Assembly: GCA_015064005.1 (NCBI GenBank)
Contig: SVTA01000005.1
Span: 1 to 44,374, forward strand
From: Oscillospiraceae bacterium
Lineage (GTDB): Bacteria > Bacillota > Clostridia > Oscillospirales > CAG-272
Direction: 5' to 3'
Length of the DNA: 44,374 nucleotides
In this document: one piece after another, positions 40,159 to 44,374 of the stretch
Position numbering within the stretch: the first letter of the stretch is position 1
Layout of the letters: each line of letters begins with the position of its first letter
Notes under the pieces: generated by a model
Database searches by the model: none
What the model was told of the DNA's origin: nothing
The model's input: only the letters and a program-made list of their open reading frames with translations
Position numbers and translations under genes: made by a program

Positions 40159-41551
40159 GCTTGCCGCACCGATGAACGAGGTGCTGACCATGGCCGAGGG
40201 AATGCGTGCATCCCTGCGGTGCATCGGCAGACCCTCCTGCTACCTTAAGGGGATCACAAACGATTCGAGAGAGGTGCGCCCCGGAGATGTATTTGTAGCA
40301 CTGCAGGGCACAAGGCAGAACGGAAATGCCTTTTTGAGGGAGGCGATCGGTCGTGGCGCCTCCGCGCTGATCGTTAACGGTGCATATGTGCTGCCGGAGG
40401 GGAATTATTGGCTATTTCATGTGGCGCATACAGGTGCCGCGTTGCTTTCCGCCGCAGCGTTACGACGGGAGGAAAGCCGTGCGCGGGTGATTGCGGTCAG
40501 TGGCAGCGCGGGGAAGACCACAGTGAAGGAGACCCTTGCCGCTGTGCTTGCGTCGGATGGCTGCAGCGTTTCCAAAAGCGGAGGAAATTATAACAGCACA
40601 GTAGGTATGCCGCTTTCCCTTTTAGGTATGGCGGAGGCTGATTATTTCGTTTCTGAGCTGGGCATCAACCGCCCGGGGGAGATGGCGCCTATGTCTGCCG
40701 TCCTGCGTCCCCACATAGCGGTGCTGACCAATGTGGGCACCGCGCATCTTGGAAATTTCAGGAATATGGGAGAGGTGATCGCAGAAAAGCTGCAGATCGC
40801 GGCAGGACAGGCGGAGAAGGATGTGCTACTGCTTCCGGGCGAGCTGGAAATCCCTCGCGCGCGGCATTTCGCGCCGCGTGTGCTACGTTTTGGAATGCAC
40901 GAGCAGGCGGATTTTCGTGCTGTCAATATTTGCATGAATGAAAAGGGCACTGTGGCGGATATTAAATGTAAGGAGCGCGTGATTAAAAATCTTGTCTGGC
41001 ACGTGCCGGGGAGCATTGGCGTTTCTGTGCTGACGATTGCCGCTGCCATTGGCATACTGGAGGGAAAATCCGACGAGGCCGTGCGACGGGGGCTGGAGGC
41101 GGCAAAGCTTGCGTCGCCGCGTATGCGGCTGATTTCGGTCGGCTCGCGCACTTTTCTCGACGATACCTACAACGCTTCGCCTGAAGCAGTGAAGGCGGCG
41201 ATCGAAACGGCAAGGCTTTTGGCGGCAAGAAGGCCGTTGGTGGCGGTGCTTGGCGATATGCTGGAGCTGGGAGAGCTGACGGTGCCGCTGCACAATGCGG
41301 CCGGGGCCTTTGCGGCGGCACATGGCGTGCGCCAGATCTTCGCATACGGCCAATACGCTGCCGCCATTGCTGAGGGTGCTCATGCTGCCGGCATGCCCAC
41401 CTCCTCGGTGTTCTGCTTTTCAGCGGGCGAGGAGTCGGCATTGGTGTCAACGCTGCTTTCCGAAACGCCACGGGACTCCTTTTTGCTCTTCAAAGCAAGC
41501 AGAAAAATGGCGCTGGACGAGGTGCTGGAAAACACAAGGAGGGGATCATGA
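40148..41551 (+). CDS. murF: UDP-N-acetylmuramoyl-tripeptide--D-alanyl-D-alanine ligase MurF
   Basis: Adds D-Ala-D-Ala to the precursor tripeptide. ITNDSREVRPGDVFVAL near 36, the ATP loop VSGSAGKTTVKE (117-128), GGNYNSTVGMPLSLL, ELGINRPGEM, TNVGTAHL and DDTYNASPEAVKAAI are diagnostic. The ATP loop has Ala where most Mur ligases have Thr or Asn-Gly, which occurs in MurF. The start is the ATG at 40148 with a GGGAGG-rich ribosome site. It lies inside the murE end, so the two are coupled. Upstream in-frame starts fall within murE. The 467-residue length is normal. Confidence 0.94.
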   Translation: MRVELAAPMNEVLTMAEGMRASLRCIGRPSCYLKGITNDSREVRPGDVFVALQGTRQNGNAFLREAIGRGASALIVNGAYVLPEGNYWLFHVAHTGAALLSAAALRREESRARVIAVSGSAGKTTVKETLAAVLASDGCSVSKSGGNYNSTVGMPLSLLGMAEADYFVSELGINRPGEMAPMSAVLRPHIAVLTNVGTAHLGNFRNMGEVIAEKLQIAAGQAEKDVLLLPGELEIPRARHFAPRVLRFGMHEQADFRAVNICMNEKGTVADIKCKERVIKNLVWHVPGSIGVSVLTIAAAIGILEGKSDEAVRRGLEAAKLASPRMRLISVGSRTFLDDTYNASPEAVKAAIETARLLAARRPLVAVLGDMLELGELTVPLHNAAGAFAAAHGVRQIFAYGQYAAAIAEGAHAAGMPTSSVFCFSAGEESALVSTLLSETPRDSFLLFKASRKMALDEVLENTRRGS

Positions 41552-42525
41552 CGGCAGAAAGCACACCTTATATTTGGCTTTTCCTCGGCGTATTTCTGAT
41601 GGGACTTTTGCTGGAACGGCTGTGGCTGCCGATATTAAAAAAGCGCCGTGCGGGACAACCGATCTTAGAGATCGGCCCCTCCTGGCACATCGCTAAGGCA
41701 GGCACTCCTACCATGGGCGGTGTCGCCTTTATGTTGGCCGCCGTGCTTTCTTTTTTGCTATGTCTGCCCGTATTTTTGGCGGCTCGGAGCAGCGAAGAGG
41801 TGCGGCGCTTGAGCTTTGTGCTGCTTTTTGCTGTTGCCTGCGGCGGCATCGGCTTTTTTGACGATTATTGTAAGCTGCGCAACAAGAGAAACCAAGGACT
41901 TACCGCGTGGCAAAAGTATTTTCTGCAGCTGGTAGCTTCTGCTGTGTTTTTGGCTTTGATCCGCGGCTATGGAGGTGTTTCTACCGCAATCACGCTTCCG
42001 TTTTCGGGTGGCGAGATCGCGCTTGGAGGCTTTTATGCACCCCTTGCGCTGCTGTTTTTGACGGGTATGGTCAACGCACTGAATCTGACGGATGGGCTGG
42101 ACGGTCTGCTTGCCGGAACAGCTGCCGTGATGGGAATCTTTTTTATTCTGTACGGTGGCGCGGTACGGGGTGTCGGCGTGCTGATACTGGGTGCGGCGTT
42201 GAGCTTTTTGCCCTACAACGCGCATCCCGCCAAGGTGTTTATGGGGGATACGGGCTCGCTGTTTTTGGGGGCACTGGTAGCGGGCGGAGGACTGATATCT
42301 GCCGCACCGATGACCACGCTGCTCGCCGGCGGTATTTACGTGGTGGAGGCAGCCTCCGTGATCCTGCAGGTGGGCTTTTTTAAGCTGAGCGGCGGCAAGC
42401 GGCTGCTTCGTATGGCACCGCTGCACCACCACTTTGAAAAATGCGGGTGGAGTGAGCGGATGATCGTGCTGCTGTTTACCGTGGCGGCCACAGCCTTTGC
42501 CGTGCTGGCGTATCTTGGGGGATAG
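41548..42525 (+). CDS. mraY: Phospho-N-acetylmuramoyl-pentapeptide-transferase MraY
   Basis: Membrane enzyme that forms lipid I from UDP-MurNAc-pentapeptide and undecaprenyl phosphate. The 325 residues hold about ten helices. HIAKAGTPTMGGVAFML near 49, FFDDYCKLRNKRNQGLTAWQKYFLQ (with the catalytic Asp pair) near 108, NLTDGLDGLLAG near 180, MGDTGSLFLG near 231 and LHHHFEKCGWSE near 292 are the family marks. The ATG overlaps the murF stop (ATGA). Confidence 0.95.
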   Translation: MTAESTPYIWLFLGVFLMGLLLERLWLPILKKRRAGQPILEIGPSWHIAKAGTPTMGGVAFMLAAVLSFLLCLPVFLAARSSEEVRRLSFVLLFAVACGGIGFFDDYCKLRNKRNQGLTAWQKYFLQLVASAVFLALIRGYGGVSTAITLPFSGGEIALGGFYAPLALLFLTGMVNALNLTDGLDGLLAGTAAVMGIFFILYGGAVRGVGVLILGAALSFLPYNAHPAKVFMGDTGSLFLGALVAGGGLISAAPMTTLLAGGIYVVEAASVILQVGFFKLSGGKRLLRMAPLHHHFEKCGWSERMIVLLFTVAATAFAVLAYLGG

Positions 42526-42529
42526 ACGG

Positions 42530-43693
42530 ATGAAAAAGCAAGGATGGAGGTCTCCCGCATTTCTGCGGCAAGCGCCGCAGGGGTGCGTGGATCTCCCGTT
42601 TTTGGCGCTGCTGCTGATCATGCTGGCTTTTGGTGCCTTGATGTCCTATAGCGCCAGCACGGTCTACGGTCAGCAGCTGTACGGTGACGGATTCTATTTT
42701 TTAAAGCGATATTTGCTGTTTGCGGCGTTGTCGGCAGTGCTCACGACCCCTTTTGTGTTTTTTGGTACGCCGGAGCTCTGGCGCGGCTTTGCCGTGCTGC
42801 TGTATGCTGCCTCTGTGGCATTGCTGATATTGGTACTGCTGATCGGTACAGTGGGGGGCGGGGCCCAGCGGTGGTTGGTGATCGGCCCCTTGACGGTGCA
42901 GCCCTCGGAAATTGCAAAGCCGGCGCTCATTCTGATGTTGGCGCTGGTGCTGACCAAGCACGAGGAAAGGGTGCTTTCGCAGCGGCGCCGAGGCGGCAGT
43001 TTGCGGTACGGTGTTTTGCTACCGGGTGCGCTGATTGGTATCATCGGGCTTCTGGTGGCAGCGGAAAAGCATATTTCGGGGCTTCTGATCATCGGTATGA
43101 TCGGCGTTTCCATGATGTATCTCGGCGGCACGCGGCTGCGGTACCTCGGTGCTATGGCGGGCGTGGTGGCTGCGGCGGGCTGCTTGCTGATATTGGTGTC
43201 CTCCTATGCGCAGGTGCGCGTGGATACGTGGCTACATATCGAGGAGGTGGATCCGTTGGGATCCGCCTGGCAGACGCTGCAAGGGCTATATGCCATTGGA
43301 TCCGGGGGATTTTTCGGCAAAGGACTCGGCGCCGGACAGCAAAAGCACGGCTATGTTTCCCAACCGCAAAACGACTTTATCTTCACCGTTATTTGCGAGG
43401 AATTGGGCTTCATCGGAGCTTTTTTTGTAATTTTGCTATTTGCGCTGCTGGTGTGGAGGGGCTTTCGCATCGCTTACCGCGCACCTGACAGATTCTCCTC
43501 GCTTGCGGTGTTCGGTATCTCACTGAAGCTGGCTCTGCAGGCGCTGCTGAATATCGCAGTAGTCACCAACTCCATGCCGAATACAGGAGTGTCACTGCCC
43601 TTCTTCAGCTCCGGCGGCACCTTTCTCGCGATACAGATATTTGAAATGGGCATCGTGCTTTCCATATCACGCCACTGTAAAGGAGGAAACTGA
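42530..43693 (+). CDS. ftsW: SEDS-family peptidoglycan glycosyltransferase FtsW/SpoVE
   Basis: Polymerises lipid II together with the class B penicillin-binding protein. The 387 residues have about ten helices. MSYSASTVYGQQLYGD near 40, GGGAQRWLVIGPLTVQPSEIAKPALILMLA near 110, EKHISGLLIIGMIG near 182, GIGSGGFFGKG-like YAIGSGGFFGKGLGAGQQK near 250, PQNDFIFTVICEELGFIG and NTGVSLPFFSSGGT near the end are SEDS marks. It begins four bases after mraY. The gene murD, which often stands between them, is missing. The start ATG at 42530 is preceded by GGGGG. FtsW (division) and SpoVE (sporulation) cannot be separated from sequence alone. Confidence 0.92.
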   Translation: MKKQGWRSPAFLRQAPQGCVDLPFLALLLIMLAFGALMSYSASTVYGQQLYGDGFYFLKRYLLFAALSAVLTTPFVFFGTPELWRGFAVLLYAASVALLILVLLIGTVGGGAQRWLVIGPLTVQPSEIAKPALILMLALVLTKHEERVLSQRRRGGSLRYGVLLPGALIGIIGLLVAAEKHISGLLIIGMIGVSMMYLGGTRLRYLGAMAGVVAAAGCLLILVSSYAQVRVDTWLHIEEVDPLGSAWQTLQGLYAIGSGGFFGKGLGAGQQKHGYVSQPQNDFIFTVICEELGFIGAFFVILLFALLVWRGFRIAYRAPDRFSSLAVFGISLKLALQALLNIAVVTNSMPNTGVSLPFFSSGGTFLAIQIFEMGIVLSISRHCKGGN

Positions 43694-44352
43694 ATGCTGA
43701 AGGCGGTGATCGCATGCGGCGGAACGGGTGGACACATTACGCCGGCACTGGCTATAGCGGATATGCTGAAGAAGAATTTCAATGGCGCACAAATCATATT
43801 TGTGGGTACTAAAAAGGGTATGGAAAACGAGCTGGTAACTGCTGCCGGCTATGCCATCAAGCCACTGGCGGTGGTGGGGCTGCCGCGTAAGATCACACCC
43901 GGTGCGCTTCGGGCGCTGTATCTTGCCGGGCAAGCGGTGCGGGAAGCGAAACGATTTTTGCGTGAGGTGACACCGGATCTTGTAATTGGTACCGGAGGTT
44001 ATGCCTGTTATCCCACTCTGCAAGCGGCAACAGAGCTTCGAATTCCCACTGCTGTGCACGAATCCAATGCCGTACCCGGTCTTGCGGTACGTCTGCTTGC
44101 CCGCCGTGTGGACCGCGTGTGGCTGAATTTTGAGGAGGCGGGCAGATATCTCGGGGATAAGGGACGCTTGCTTGTGGTGGGTAATCCCTTGCGGGGAGAT
44201 ATAGGAAGCGGAGCGGGGAGGCGCCCACTGCCCACCGGGTGTCGACAGATGGTACTATCCTTTGGCGGCAGTCTTGGGGCGGAACGAATCAATGCGGCCA
44301 TGCTATCTGTCATGCGCAGGGAGCTTGGGCACCCGGAAATCTATCACCTGCA
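43694..44352 (+). CDS. murG: UDP-GlcNAc:lipid I N-acetylglucosaminyltransferase MurG, N-terminal part
   Basis: Turns lipid I into lipid II at the inner face of the membrane. ACGGTGGHITPALAIAD is the glycine-rich loop, GTKKGMEN the donor-side loop, VIGTGGYACYPTL and HESNAVPGLAVRLLA follow, and LSFGGSLGAERIN opens the C-terminal domain. GGAGG lies five bases before the ATG, which directly follows the ftsW stop. About 140 residues are missing at the contig end. An apparent stop at 44363-44365 lies in the terminal inverted duplicate and is regarded as artefact, so the natural frame is cut after HLHA near 44352. Confidence 0.92.
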
Positions 44353-44374
44353 CGCCAAAGGATAGTACCATCTG
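44353..44374. other. Terminal 22-base inverted duplicate (probable assembly or library artefact)
   Basis: Bases 44353-44374 are the exact reverse complement of 44246-44267. The murG reading frame becomes nonsense at the same place, which points to a fold-back chimera at the contig end rather than biology. Confidence 0.8.

Noticed and set aside
44363-44365. Natural stop codon of murG
   Set aside because: It lies within the terminal inverted duplicate, and the protein would lack most of its C-terminal domain.

Overview
The window looks like a chromosomal contig from an anaerobic, probably gut-dwelling, Gram-positive of class Clostridia (Firmicutes/Bacillota). Pointers are a MecA-type adaptor, a mraZ-rsmH-ftsL-pbp-murE-murF-mraY-ftsW-murG cell-wall cluster whose penicillin-binding protein carries PASTA domains, many short-signal lipoproteins, AGGAGG-type ribosome binding sites and TTGACA/TATAAT promoters. 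No phage, transposase, CRISPR, rRNA or tRNA was seen. Both contig ends look technically compromised: the first 8 bases equal the end of a common Illumina adapter, and the last 22 bases are an exact reverse complement of a stretch about 110 bases upstream.

Layout. (1) 1-6037, plus strand: the end of a sugar-type (CUT1) ABC permease, its solute-binding lipoprotein, a Staphylococcal-nuclease-like lipoprotein and a 901-residue modular lipoprotein. (2) 6107-7404: a lipoprotein with an Ig-like domain and a barnase-like ribonuclease domain carrying an EF-hand-type calcium loop. (3) 14360-7445, minus strand: a nine-gene salvage operon, tdk-deoC-deoD-deoB-cdd-udk-two DHH/DHHA1 phosphoesterases-surE. 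(4) 14437-15680, divergent from it: a membrane-anchored endonuclease I. (5) 15727-17142: an AT-rich island with an RHS tail fragment, an NTF2-fold immunity gene, a second truncated lipoprotein and two copies of a 91-bp hairpin-bearing repeat. Its right edge cuts the 5' end of an isoprenylcysteine methyltransferase-like gene. (6) 17732-20168: SDR oxidoreductase, TauE/SafE transporter and family-4 uracil-DNA glycosylase. (7) 20188-25093: AraC regulator, TIM-barrel isomerase, two tandem SGNH esterases and a DUF4838-like protein, probably a small carbohydrate-use cassette. (8) 25135-33970: MecA, an XPD/DinG-type helicase fused to a RecB-type nuclease, an aminotransferase, a radical SAM protein, a two-component system and two membrane proteins. 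(9) 34148-44374: the cell-wall and division cluster, with MraZ boxes upstream and murG cut by the contig end.

The most interesting reading is that blocks 1-4 together form a nucleic-acid scavenging locus. Three surface nucleases of unrelated folds would cut DNA and RNA outside the cell, an ABC transporter or another route would bring pieces in, and nano-RNases, a 5'-nucleotidase and the deo/cdd/udk/tdk enzymes would turn them into bases, nucleotides and central-metabolism carbon. The nuclease and enzyme assignments come from motifs. The joint function is inference from gene order.
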